Notes under the pieces: model-generated
What the model was told of the DNA's origin: nothing
What the model saw: the letters and a program-made list of their open reading frames with translations, nothing else
Database searches by the model: none
From: Ideonella_A intermedia_A
GTDB lineage: Bacteria > Pseudomonadota > Gammaproteobacteria > Burkholderiales > Burkholderiaceae_C
Length of the DNA: 64,000 bases
Reading direction: 5' to 3'
NCBI GenBank assembly: GCA_943370175.1
Contig: CALRPU020000016.1
Span: 1 to 64,000, forward strand
Shown here: positions 41,939 to 49,268 of the stretch, piece by piece
Position numbering within the stretch: position 1 is the stretch's first letter
How the letters are laid out: the number at the start of each line of letters is the position of its first letter
Program-made: the position numbers and the translations under genes

Positions 41939-42036
41939 GGTGGCGTCCTGGGCTGGGGTTGAGGTGGAGTGGGTCGCTGGGTCGCTTGAGGTGGGGGCCA
42001 AGGCCGCGGCGGCGGGTCGGCCGTGGCCGCGGTGGC

Positions 42037-42648
42037 TCACTGAGAGAGCTTCACCACGATGGGCTTGCCGTCGACCGCCACCTTGCCGGTGTCCCAGCTG
42101 GGGCCGAAGGGGCCCGGGCTGCCGGACGAGCCCCAGGGTTCGGTGGGCAGGCCGACCAGGCTGCGGCCCATCGCGTTGTCGCTGTCCAGGTCCTGAAACA
42201 TCGAGATGGCCACGGTGTCGCCCGTGAGGCCGCACAGCGCAAAGCGGGTGACCGCGTCGCCGGCCGGCACGCGGACCTGCGCCACCGGGCGCTTGCCGAA
42301 GCCCTCGGCGTCGGCAAAGGCCGCGGCCATCAGCATGCCTTGCTGGGGGCGCACGTGGTGCACTTCCACGGTGACGCAGCCGTCGGCGGCGTGGGCGGTG
42401 GCGGGCGCCAACGGGGTGGCGAGCGCGGCGATCAGCGCAGGGATCAGCCCCGAGATCGGCCCCGAGGTCAGCGTGAGGTTCAGCGTGGGCGCCGTGGTGG
42501 CCTTGGCCACGGTCGGCGTGGTGGGGTGTGCGGCGTGCCGGGTGCGGAGCGCGGGGGTGGCGTTGGGCGCGGCGGCGGTGTTGGTGTTGGCGGGAGTGGT
42601 GGCGTTGGCGTTGGCGGTGGCTTGGTTGCCTGAGCGGTCAGTGGTCAT
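42037..42648 (-). CDS. DUF2141-family exported protein
   Basis: A 203-residue protein whose last 115 residues form a DUF2141 domain (CVTVEVHHVRPQQGMLMAAAF, then FQDLDSDNAMGRSLVGLPTEPWGSS). This domain is usually periplasmic and often sits beside carotenoid-related enzymes in my recollection. The first 85 residues are Ala/Thr/Asn/Pro-rich low complexity with a hydrophobic segment near 60-85, which probably is the delayed export signal. The start at 42648 has a GGAG site. An internal start nearer the signal is possible but has no clear ribosome site. Confidence 0.8.
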   Translation of the reverse strand: MTTDRSGNQATANANATTPANTNTAAAPNATPALRTRHAAHPTTPTVAKATTAPTLNLTLTSGPISGLIPALIAALATPLAPATAHAADGCVTVEVHHVRPQQGMLMAAAFADAEGFGKRPVAQVRVPAGDAVTRFALCGLTGDTVAISMFQDLDSDNAMGRSLVGLPTEPWGSSGSPGPFGPSWDTGKVAVDGKPIVVKLSQ

Positions 42649-42884
42649 GGGGCCTCCAGAGGGTGTTGGGTGACGGGATGGGGCCATTCTGTGAACCGGC
42701 CCCGCCCCGCGCACCTGCCGCGCGACGAGCCGTCGGCGTGCGGCGCGAAGTGCGGCCTGGCTGCCGCCAGCGGCGCGCATGTCTCGCTGCGCCTCGCCCT
42801 TGCACGCCTCCGGTCGCCCCTCGCCGCCGCTCGCCGCGATGCCCTTCACCTGCTGCACCGCCGCCGTCACCGTCACCAGCCGAT

Positions 42885-43142
42885 TCACCCCCCGCTGAGT
42901 GCCAGCACCACCGCCACGTCGTCGGTTGGCTGCAGGCGGTGATTCATCGCGCGCACGCCCAGCCCGTTGACGAACACGCGCAGGTTGGCGCGCAGCAGGC
43001 CGCGCTCGTCGACCACGCGGAAGCGCAGCCCGGGATGGCGGCGGTCCAGGTCGTCGAACAACTCGCCCAGCGTGGCCCCGTCGGCCTGCACCCGGGCCGC
43101 CTGGGTGTAGGGGTGCAGCGCCGGCGGGATCAGCACGTTCAT
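42885..43142 (-). CDS. MoaD/ThiS-family ubiquitin-like protein
   Basis: An 85-residue beta-grasp protein ending in Gly-Gly (VLALSGG), as in sulfur carriers MoaD and ThiS, where the terminal Gly is adenylated and thiocarboxylated. Its ATG overlaps the stop of the upstream BNR-repeat gene by 4 bp. No molybdopterin or thiamin genes are nearby, so its acceptor is unclear. I recall this MoaD-like/BNR-repeat gene pair in other proteobacteria, which suggests a specific joint function not yet understood. Confidence 0.83.
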   Translation of the reverse strand: MNVLIPPALHPYTQAARVQADGATLGELFDDLDRRHPGLRFRVVDERGLLRANLRVFVNGLGVRAMNHRLQPTDDVAVVLALSGG

Positions 43143-44266
43143 GGCGCGCTGGCGGCCACCGCCACCTCGACGGCGCAGACCTCGGGCAGGTGGCGGGCCA
43201 ATGGTGCCCAGTGCGCGCCCTCGTCGTGGCCGATCCACAGTTCGCCGCTGGTGGTCCCCAGGTACAGCGCAGGGCGGGGCAGGGCGTCGACCGTCATCGC
43301 CTGGCGCTTGACGGTCCACCAGGCCTCAGACGCGGGCAGGCCCTGGTCCAACCGCTGCCAGTGCGCGCCGGCGTCGCGGGTCACGTAGGCGGTCGGGCGG
43401 CCCTGGGGGCTGGTGCGTGGCCACACCGTGGTGCCGTCCATGGGCAGCACCCAGGCTGTGTCGGGGTCGCCCGGGTGCACCACCCACGGAAAGCCGATGT
43501 CGCCCACGTCGGCCGGCATCATCCGCCCAATGCGCCGCCACGGCTCGCCGGGCCCGTCGCGCCGGTAAATGCCGCAGTGGTTCTGCTGGTACAGGCGGTC
43601 CTGCCGGGTGGGGCACCGGCGCAGGCAGTGGGGGTCGTGGAAGCTGATGTTCGCGGCGTCGAAGCCCTCCACCACCTCCAGGCCGTCGATCATCGGCGCC
43701 CAGTGCAGGCCCCCATCGTGCGACTCATGCACCCCGCCGCCCAACATCCCGAAGCACAGGTGCATCGGATCGCGCGGGTCGAGCACGATGGAATGCAGCT
43801 TCGGGCCGTCCGGCGTGCCGTCCTGCGCGGTGCCCATCCAGGCGCGGAATGTGGCGTCGTCGTTGACCGAGGCGACCGGCGCCCAGGTGTTGCCCCCGTC
43901 CTGCGACTTGAACAGGCCATGCGGCGAGGTGCCCGCCCACCAGGCGCCGGGCGCGTCGGCGTGACCCGGGGTCAGCCAGAAGGTGTGGTCCACCGACCGC
44001 GCCGGCAAGGCCGGGTTGGCGTTGGCGAACGCGGGCGGTTGCGCTGCCTCGGCCCAAGTGGCGCCCAGGTCGTGCGAGCGGAACACGGTCGGCCCGAGGT
44101 GACCGGTGCGCGCCGCGGCCAGCAGCGTGCGCCCATCGCGGGGGTCGAGCACCAGGTGGCTGACGCTGTGCCCCAGAAAGTGCGGCCCGTCCACGGCCCA
44201 GCGCTGGCGCTCGGCGTCGCTGTGGAACAGCCAGGCGCCTTTTCGGGTGGCGACCAGCAGGACCAC
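43139..44266 (-). CDS. BNR/Asp-box beta-propeller protein
   Basis: A 375-residue protein made of repeated beta-propeller blades with Asp-box motifs (SHDLGATWAEA, SQDGGNTWAPV, SHDGGLHWAP, TRDAGAHWQRL), as in sialidases and VPS10-like proteins. There is no signal peptide, so it is probably cytoplasmic and not a secreted sialidase. The start is a GTG; no upstream ATG exists in frame. It is coupled by a 4-bp overlap to the MoaD/ThiS-like gene. The catalytic sialidase residues were not identified, so a non-enzymatic scaffold is equally possible. Confidence 0.82.
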   Translation of the reverse strand: MVLLVATRKGAWLFHSDAERQRWAVDGPHFLGHSVSHLVLDPRDGRTLLAAARTGHLGPTVFRSHDLGATWAEAAQPPAFANANPALPARSVDHTFWLTPGHADAPGAWWAGTSPHGLFKSQDGGNTWAPVASVNDDATFRAWMGTAQDGTPDGPKLHSIVLDPRDPMHLCFGMLGGGVHESHDGGLHWAPMIDGLEVVEGFDAANISFHDPHCLRRCPTRQDRLYQQNHCGIYRRDGPGEPWRRIGRMMPADVGDIGFPWVVHPGDPDTAWVLPMDGTTVWPRTSPQGRPTAYVTRDAGAHWQRLDQGLPASEAWWTVKRQAMTVDALPRPALYLGTTSGELWIGHDEGAHWAPLARHLPEVCAVEVAVAASAP

Positions 44267-44652
44267 AGCCGCGGTGTGGCGCCGACAGGGCGGTTGACGG
44301 GGGCATGGGTCGGCGTCATCGGGCGGCTCCTTGGGGGCGTGGCGGGCGTGGTGGGCATGGGCAGGGTGGGGTGGGCGAGTGGCATGCGCCCAAGGCGGCG
44401 AGCGGCCTCGTTGCTGTCACGACGGGTGAAGCGCGCGGGATTCGACATGCGATTCGACATGCCATTCGACAGGCCCGATCGGTTGCGCTTGCCTTCGCCT
44501 TTGCCTTTGTTTTCGCATTCGCCTTGCCGCGAGGGCGTCCATGGGCCTGCGAGGTGCGCGCGCTGGGCCGATGTCGGCATGCGTCCAACGGGGCATCCGG
44601 CGAGGGCGAGCGCATGGGGGTGACCCGCGGCGCCCGGGCCGCCACCAAGAAA
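44267..44652. repeat. Gene-free stretch with short tandem repeats
   Basis: No convincing gene in either strand. It contains three tandem 12-bp units, ATTCGACATGCG and variants (44440-44475), followed by hexamer-like GCCTTC/GCCTTT repeats to about 44530. Open frames here encode only low-complexity strings (Ala/Phe or Lys/Ala), so they are attributed to the repeats. Confidence 0.5.
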
Positions 44653-44673
44653 AACGGCCCCTGAGGGGCCGTT
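44653..44673 (-). terminator. Intrinsic terminator downstream of the outer tRNA-Ala fragment
   Basis: Arms AACGGCCCC and GGGGCCGTT with loop TGA. On the minus strand the hairpin is followed by a U-rich run (plus-strand A-tract at 44648-44654), so it would end leftward transcripts reading out of the tRNA remnant at 44733. Confidence 0.75.
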
Positions 44674-44732
44674 GAAATTGGGTTCTGGCGGTGGTGTGCA
44701 GCCGATGGTCGGTGGCTGCACTGCCAAGACGG

Positions 44733-44782
44733 TGGTGGAGAGGAGGAGGATCGAACTCCCGACCTTCGCATTGCGAACGCGA
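44733..44782 (-). repeat. 50-bp tRNA-Ala 3'-end copy (att-like direct repeat)
   Basis: Identical over 50 bp to 46877-46926, covering the CCA end, T arm and anticodon arm of tRNA-Ala(CGC), then diverging abruptly at 44783. It is the distal attachment-site scar of an element that integrated into the tRNA gene. Plus-strand bases 44761-44769 and 44779-44787 also form a 9-bp-arm inverted repeat around the anticodon loop, typical of recombinase core sites. Confidence 0.85.
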
Positions 44783-45112
44783 AGGTCAATGGCAGCGAGG
44801 TCTTCAGCCGAAACAAGCAGTCGACCGGCGGCAACGTCGAAGACGTGAGCCGCAGCGAGGCCGAGCTGCTCGCCGCCGTCACCGACGCCAGCACCCGCGC
44901 CGTGCTGCGGTCGCTGCAGGAGACCGACTTCGGGTCGGTCCCGAACGCAGCCCGACCAGATCAGCGTGACCGGCAACGCCGCCTCCATCCAGGCGGCGGT
45001 CGATGCGGTGATCGCGCAGTAGAAACTCGACGATGTCGTGGCGTCGATTCAGGCGGTGCTGGTGGGGGTGACGGCCGGGACGGGGAAAGTGCGGACGATG
45101 GGGCTGCCTTGA
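44783..45112 (+). pseudogene. Decayed gene fragment abutting the tRNA repeat
   Basis: From 44784 a frame reads KVNGSEVFSRNKQSTGG and on to about 44945. It then needs a one-base shift to continue as QPDQISVTGNAASIQAAVDA, meets an in-frame TAG at 45020, and carries on in the same frame (KLDDVVASIQAVLVGVTAG) to a TGA at 45110. One frameshift plus one internal stop, and a missing 5' end at the repeat junction, mark it as a broken gene. The family is not recognised. Confidence 0.5.
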
Positions 45113-45187
45113 CGGGTGGGGTGGGGAGAGGAACGTCGACGCTGTCGACCTGCAGAGCTTGGTACTTCCGGGTCGTGAGGACCTGGC

Positions 45188-45688
45188 TCAGGCACGAACG
45201 CAATTGAATGCACCGACGGCTGCACCGGTAGCGAAATTCACATGCACCACACGCATCTTGCTGTTGGCCTCGCTGAACGTGACGTTCAATCGATTCCCCT
45301 CACCGTTGCCCGTCGTGAGGTACAGGTTTGCGCTGACCCTGGCCCAGGACAAAGGAATGCCGTTGTACAGCCGCACGCCGCTGGACGCCATGCCACCATC
45401 GGCCCTGAACACGACGAATCCGGCCAAGCCTGCCTCCTCCGGCGTGCAAGACCAAGCGCCCACGATGGGATCCAGAACGCCAGTGGCTTCATACCGCGCG
45501 ACCTTTGTTTCGAGCGCAGCAATCTTGGTGTGCAGCAATTCGAAATTCGCGTTCACCTCGCTCGCCAAGATCGGGTCGCCGAATTTGAAGACGTAGAGGC
45601 CGTTTTTCAGTTCGCTGGCGACGGAGGCACCTATTCCAATGCCAAGGGCCAGGGTGAGGAACCACGGTGTCCACTTTCGCATTGTCAT
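45188..45688 (-). CDS. Small exported protein of the island, unknown function
   Basis: A 166-residue protein with an N-terminal signal or anchor (MRKWTPWFLTLALGIGIGAS), a short coiled-coil segment (ILASEVNANFELLHTKIAALE near residues 38-60) and a C-terminal beta-rich domain with two cysteines that may pair (SCTPEEAG and FNCVRA). The start at 45688 overlaps the stop of the preceding small lipoprotein gene as ATGA. Base composition is less GC-rich than the flanking genome, in line with foreign origin. No family was recognised. Confidence 0.65.
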   Translation of the reverse strand: MTMRKWTPWFLTLALGIGIGASVASELKNGLYVFKFGDPILASEVNANFELLHTKIAALETKVARYEATGVLDPIVGAWSCTPEEAGLAGFVVFRADGGMASSGVRLYNGIPLSWARVSANLYLTTGNGEGNRLNVTFSEANSKMRVVHVNFATGAAVGAFNCVRA

Positions 45689-45801
45689 TTCCACGATGTT
45701 TGGTCCCAGTCAGCATTGTCCCAATGGGCCTCGTGATCGCCACCCGAGCCAACGCACGAGGACATCAGTACCAGCACCAGGACGATCATTGCTCTGCGCA
45801 T
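45685..45801 (-). CDS. 38-residue predicted lipoprotein
   Basis: A very short ORF with a textbook lipoprotein signal: MRRAMIVLVLVL, then lipobox LMSSC with the Cys at residue 16, followed by a polar, Trp/Asp-rich tail of 22 residues. An AGGA ribosome site lies 7 bp upstream of the ATG. The TGA overlaps the start of the next gene (ATGA), indicating coupling to the exported 166-residue protein. Small lysis-type or immunity-type lipoproteins have this layout, but no function is claimed. Confidence 0.55.
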   Translation of the reverse strand: MRRAMIVLVLVLMSSCVGSGGDHEAHWDNADWDQTSWK

Positions 45802-46132
45802 CCGTTTTTCCTCATGGCTCCTGCTTTGAGCCGTTCACTCAGACGGACCATTCACGTCCTCTGGCAAGCCAAGCAACTGTATCGAAAGCTGATCAGGGGT
45901 GGTATCGAGTCCTTACCGGAGGAACGGAACCTTGAGGCCGAGCGACGGGCGGGCGCTGGTCAGCAGATTTCAACGGCGTCACTCCAACGCCAGCAGAACC
46001 AACCCGGCCAGCCAGGGGTCGAGGCCTTCGGGAGACAGCGAGCGATGGTAGGCCGAACGCGTCGCCCGGGCATCACACCGATGGAGGACGTGGACCAGCA
46101 ACTTCCCGGGTTTGCCTGGACCCTGAAAAAAT
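45802..46132. other. Gene-free island segment
   Basis: About 330 bp upstream of the small lipoprotein gene. No open frame here has family features, a signal sequence or a good ribosome site. It presumably holds the promoter of the lipoprotein/exported-protein pair, but no clear -35/-10 set could be picked. Confidence 0.4.
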
Positions 46133-46158
46133 CAGGGCCCGCTCATTGGCGGGCCCTG
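46133..46158 (-). terminator. Intrinsic terminator beside the middle tRNA-end remnant
   Basis: Perfect arms CAGGGCCCGC and GCGGGCCCTG with loop TCATTG. The plus-strand A-run at 46126-46131 becomes the U-tract on the minus strand. It lies 9 bp beyond the short tRNA-end copy at 46167, repeating the tRNA-end/terminator arrangement seen at the other two copies. Confidence 0.85.
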
Positions 46159-46166
46159 TGACAGGG

Positions 46167-46184
46167 TGGTGGAGAGGAGGAGGA
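46167..46184 (-). repeat. 18-bp tRNA-Ala 3'-terminal remnant
   Basis: Identical to the last 18 bp of tRNA-Ala(CGC), CCA included (46877-46894), then unrelated sequence. Followed at once by its own terminator. It reads as a third, eroded attachment-site scar inside the larger repeat pair. Confidence 0.65.
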
Positions 46185-46324
46185 ACGTCCATCTCTCAAA
46201 CCGCTTGTATCCCGTGGCCTTTCAGCTCAAAGACTTAGCCGATTGGCATGAGTCATCTGACAGGTCGGAAACGCACACCGAACCGGATGTCCGTTTCGGA
46301 TGCGATGACGTTATACGTGGACGC

Positions 46325-46663
46325 TCATAGCGGCAAGCATCGCGCTGCACGTAACCGCGATAGGTCGGCGAGGATCGGGCAGGGCGGCCGACCCTCTGCT
46401 GCCGGCTCGCCCGCGACGGGCACGAAGGTCGGAACGTTGATGTGCATTTGCCAAAGAGAAGTGGTGGTTGTGAGGAAATCCACGCACATTTGCTTCGCTT
46501 GGGCGAGCGCGGCGCGTTTTTCGGCCTGCAAAGTTGAGCGTTTCAGCTCCTTCGGTAGGCCGGGGTTCAGCGCCCTGACGCACTCAGGGATCGCGAGCCG
46601 CAGGTAATAAATCCCGTGCGGCCCCTTCATCAGATGGCTGGCACCGATGCGTGGCCGCCACAT
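46325..46663 (-). pseudogene. Truncated tyrosine-recombinase integrase (N-terminal part)
   Basis: Residues after the ATG at 46663 (WRPRIGASHLMKGPHGIYYL, then RLAIPECVRALNPGLPKELK and RSTLQAEKRAALAQAKQ) match the N-terminal region of phage-type integrases of the DUF6538 group. About 80 residues are recognisable, after which similarity is lost and the frame ends at 46325. The core-binding and catalytic domains are absent. Its position next to the tRNA gene, reading away from it, is where an integrase of a tRNA-targeting element belongs. Confidence 0.7.
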
Positions 46664-46843
46664 TGCCCGGCTTGATCGACCGTTGGAGCGCTCAGATCGC
46701 GGACCAGGCCGGTCAGTGATGTCGCTGGCAGATGCGACGGCGGCTTTTGGGAGGGAGTCTGAAGGAGCTTGGACGTACATCTTGGCGCACGAACTTGGAC
46801 AAGGAGTTGGACATCCCGTCTAAGTTGACCGCGCCAAAAAGAA

Positions 46844-46866
46844 AAGGCCTTGAAGATCAAGGCCTT
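46844..46866 (-). terminator. Intrinsic terminator of tRNA-Ala
   Basis: Arms AAGGCCTTGA and TCAAGGCCTT with loop AGA, 11 bp past the CCA end of the tRNA on the minus strand, followed by a U-rich run (plus-strand A-rich 46836-46845). Confidence 0.85.
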
Positions 46867-46876
46867 AGGAAACGTT

Positions 46877-46952
<76 letters not shown>

Positions 46953-47047
46953 ACGTTGTCGCGGAGTTTAGCAAATCCGCGCGGGCCACTGGCGCGCGGG
47001 GCGGGCACGGGGTAGAACTGCGGCGTTGTCACTGCCTTTGCCGCCCC

Positions 47048-47974
47048 ATGAGCACTGCACCGCGCCCCCGCCCGTCGTCCCGGCCGCCGTCGTCTGCCGC
47101 GCCGTCGCCCGCCACCCGTTGGGACATCGGCTGGCTGGAACAGCAATACAACAACCGCGCGCGGGTGCCCGAGCACCCGGCGATCTTTGCGCGGTGGGAG
47201 CAAGCCTCGGCATTGGCGCGCGAGAAGATGACCTGCGAGCTGGACATCCCCTACGGCGACACGCCGCTGGAGCGGCTGGACGTGTTTCCGGCCAAGGCCC
47301 CTGGTGCGCCGGTGCTGGTGTTCATCCACGGCGGCTGGTGGCGCACGCTGGACAAGCGGGACCATTCCTTCATCGCTCCCGCCTTTGTCAACGCCGGGGC
47401 CGCGGTGGTGGTGCCCAACTACACGCTGTGCCCGGCCGTGGGCATCGACACCATCGTGCTGCAGATGACGCAGGCCCTGGCCTGGACCTGGCGCCACGCC
47501 GAGCGCTTTGGCGGCGACCCGTCGCGCATCGTGGTGGCGGGCCATTCGGCCGGCGGCCACCTGGCCACGATGATGCTGGCCTGCGACTGGCCGGCGGTGG
47601 CCGCCGACCTGCCGGCCGACCTGGTGCGCACCGGCCTGTCCATCTCCGGCCTGTACGACCTGGACCCGGTGCAGCACATCCCCTTCGTGCAGCCCGACCT
47701 GAAGCTGACGCCGGCGCTGGTGGAGCGCCTGAGCCCGACCCGCTACCCGGCGCCGCCGGCCACTTTGGCCGTGGCGGTGGGGGCCCGCGAGAGCGAGGAA
47801 TTTCTGCGCCAGAACACGCTGATGCGCGCGGCCTGGGGCGCCGCCGTGGTGCCGCACGAGGACCTGGTGCCCGACGCCGACCACTTCACGGTGCTGCACG
47901 AGCTGGTGGACACCGGCGCGCCCTTGCACCGGCGCACGCTGGACCTGCTGGGGTTGAAGGCGCCTGACGCCTGA
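47048..47974 (+). CDS. Alpha/beta hydrolase (kynurenine-formamidase/BD-FAE-like)
   Basis: A 308-residue cytoplasmic hydrolase. The oxyanion motif FIHGGWWR near residue 98 and the nucleophile elbow AGHSAGGH near 166 are intact, with Asp and His in the C-terminal third (PDADHFTVLHEL). The HGGWW form is typical of bacterial arylformamidase-like and related carboxylesterases. A Pro/Ser-rich leader of about 25 residues precedes the fold. It is the first normal chromosomal gene beyond the tRNA-Ala island. The substrate is not known. Confidence 0.88.
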   Translation: MSTAPRPRPSSRPPSSAAPSPATRWDIGWLEQQYNNRARVPEHPAIFARWEQASALAREKMTCELDIPYGDTPLERLDVFPAKAPGAPVLVFIHGGWWRTLDKRDHSFIAPAFVNAGAAVVVPNYTLCPAVGIDTIVLQMTQALAWTWRHAERFGGDPSRIVVAGHSAGGHLATMMLACDWPAVAADLPADLVRTGLSISGLYDLDPVQHIPFVQPDLKLTPALVERLSPTRYPAPPATLAVAVGARESEEFLRQNTLMRAAWGAAVVPHEDLVPDADHFTVLHELVDTGAPLHRRTLDLLGLKAPDA

Positions 47975-48098
47975 CGCCGCCCCAGTTGTCTCCGCGGCGC
48001 GACACCGCCGCGACAAATTGCACGTTGGGCGACTGTGCGTGCACCGCACCCATCAGTGGATGTATGAGTTGTCACACAGGCCTGCACAAAATTCGGGC

Positions 48099-48743
48099 AT
48101 GCCTTCCGTCAAATGCCCCCACTGCCGCTGGCCTCACTGGGCCGACCTGCCGTCCCGCCGTGCACACCGCAACGCTTCGGTCGGGCGACGGCGCAGTGGC
48201 CTGCCGCAGACCTTCCGGGTGGGCGCGCCGTCGGTGTTCGTGACCGCCACGGCCTGGGTGTTCATCGTGCTGGCCGCGTTGTTCAGCGTGGTGGCGGTGC
48301 TGCGCAGCGCCGAGGCGGCGTCGTTGCTGCCCGGCCTGCAGCTGGCGGGCGACCTGCCCCTGAGCCCGCGCGCCGCACAGGCCCTGCGCACCACGCTGCC
48401 ATGGGTGCTGGGCATTGGTCTGGTGTTGTCGCTGGTCACGCTGGCCTCGGCCGTGGGCCTGCTGCTGCGCCTGGACTGGGCGCGCCGCAGCTTCATCGCC
48501 GTGCTGGGCGTGGCGGTGCTGGCGCAGCTGGCCGGTGGCGCGCTGCAGTACCAGCTGGTGCATGAATGGGTGGTGCAGGCGGTGGTGCTGGCCTGGCTGC
48601 CAACGGCGGCCTGGCAGGCCCTGGGCGGGCCGGGCGTGGTGGCGGCCGGTGTGGCGCTGGTGCTGGCCGGGCTGGTCAGCGCCGCCTGCGCTGGGGTGAT
48701 GCTGGCGCTGCGTGCGCCGGCGGTGCGTCAGGAATTTGCCTGA
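48099..48743 (+). CDS. Membrane protein with N-terminal CxxC motif
   Basis: Unrecognised 214-residue protein. It starts with a CPHC pair (residues 6-9), then a basic linker, then about four membrane helices (VTATAWVFIVLAALFSVVAVL, TLPWVLGIGLVLSLVTLA, FIAVLGVAVLAQLAGG, GVVAAGVALVLAGLVSAACA). A zinc-ribbon-plus-membrane layout is implied, but with only one CxxC it may not bind metal alone. The start at 48099 was chosen to place the Cys pair near the N-terminus. Confidence 0.65.
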   Translation: MPSVKCPHCRWPHWADLPSRRAHRNASVGRRRSGLPQTFRVGAPSVFVTATAWVFIVLAALFSVVAVLRSAEAASLLPGLQLAGDLPLSPRAAQALRTTLPWVLGIGLVLSLVTLASAVGLLLRLDWARRSFIAVLGVAVLAQLAGGALQYQLVHEWVVQAVVLAWLPTAAWQALGGPGVVAAGVALVLAGLVSAACAGVMLALRAPAVRQEFA

Positions 48744-48751
48744 TCGGTTGA

Positions 48752-49192
48752 TCAGCCCACGTCGCCATCCACATAAATCCAGCGCCCGTTCTCCCGCACG
48801 AAGCGGCTGGTTTCCTGCAGCCGCTCGGCCCGCCCGCCCTGCTTGTGGCGGGCCACAAAGTGCACGGTGGCGTGGTCGTCGTCCTGTTGCCGGTGGGATT
48901 TGACCTCCAAGCCCAGCCAGCGCAGGCCGGGCGGGTCGGGGTCGAGGTGGGCCGGGCGGGTGCTGGGGTGCCAGGTGGCCAGCAGGTAATCGCGCAGGCC
49001 GCGCACGTAGGCGCTGTAGCGCGAGCGCATCAGGGCCTCGGCCGTGGGGGCCTGCAGGGCTTGTTCGCCGGCGTGATAGCGGCCGCAACACCCGGCGTAG
49101 CCCGCGCCCGAGCCGCAGGGGCAAGGCTCGGCCGTGTGCGGGGGTGAGGCGCGTGGCGGGGTGGGGGCGGGGGTGGAGGGCGCCTTGGGCAT
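48752..49192 (-). CDS. YchJ-family SEC-C motif protein
   Basis: A 146-residue protein with a SEC-C zinc motif (CPCGSGAGYAGCCGRYH near residues 24-40) and a following NTF2-like domain (ALMRSRYSAYVRGLRDYLLATW, then GRWIYVDGDVG). This is the YchJ/UPF0225 layout; its function is unknown. The first 20 residues are a Pro/Ala-rich extension. It is divergent from imuA, separated by the 76-bp SOS promoter region. Confidence 0.9.
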   Translation of the reverse strand: MPKAPSTPAPTPPRASPPHTAEPCPCGSGAGYAGCCGRYHAGEQALQAPTAEALMRSRYSAYVRGLRDYLLATWHPSTRPAHLDPDPPGLRWLGLEVKSHRQQDDDHATVHFVARHKQGGRAERLQETSRFVRENGRWIYVDGDVG

Positions 49193-49241
49193 GCCGGCAT
49201 CTTGCCAGCCATGGGGGGTTTTGGATTTCGGACTTGCGCAA

Positions 49242-49265
49242 AAGACTGTATAAAAATACAGTCTT
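49242..49265. promoter_or_regulatory. LexA/SOS box of imuA-imuB
   Basis: Contains CTGT-N8-ACAG with an AT-only centre (CTGTATAAAAATACAG at 49246-49261), the LexA consensus of proteobacteria. The palindrome extends to 10-bp arms around AAAA (49242-49251 and 49256-49265). It ends 3 bp before the imuA start, so LexA would block transcription until DNA damage. Confidence 0.92.
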
Positions 49266-49268
49266 CCA

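Noticed and set aside
44305..44664. 119-codon frame on the plus strand with an Ala/Phe repeat
   Set aside because: The protein-like pattern comes from the hexamer and 12-bp tandem repeats; no ribosome site or family feature.
45667..46161. 164-codon frame on the plus strand in the island
   Set aside because: It overlaps the lipobox-bearing small gene on the opposite strand, has no recognisable domain, and runs into the terminator hairpin.
48735..48760. CTGATC/GATCAG hairpin between two convergent genes as a terminator
   Set aside because: Only 6-bp arms and no U-tract on either strand; too weak to annotate.
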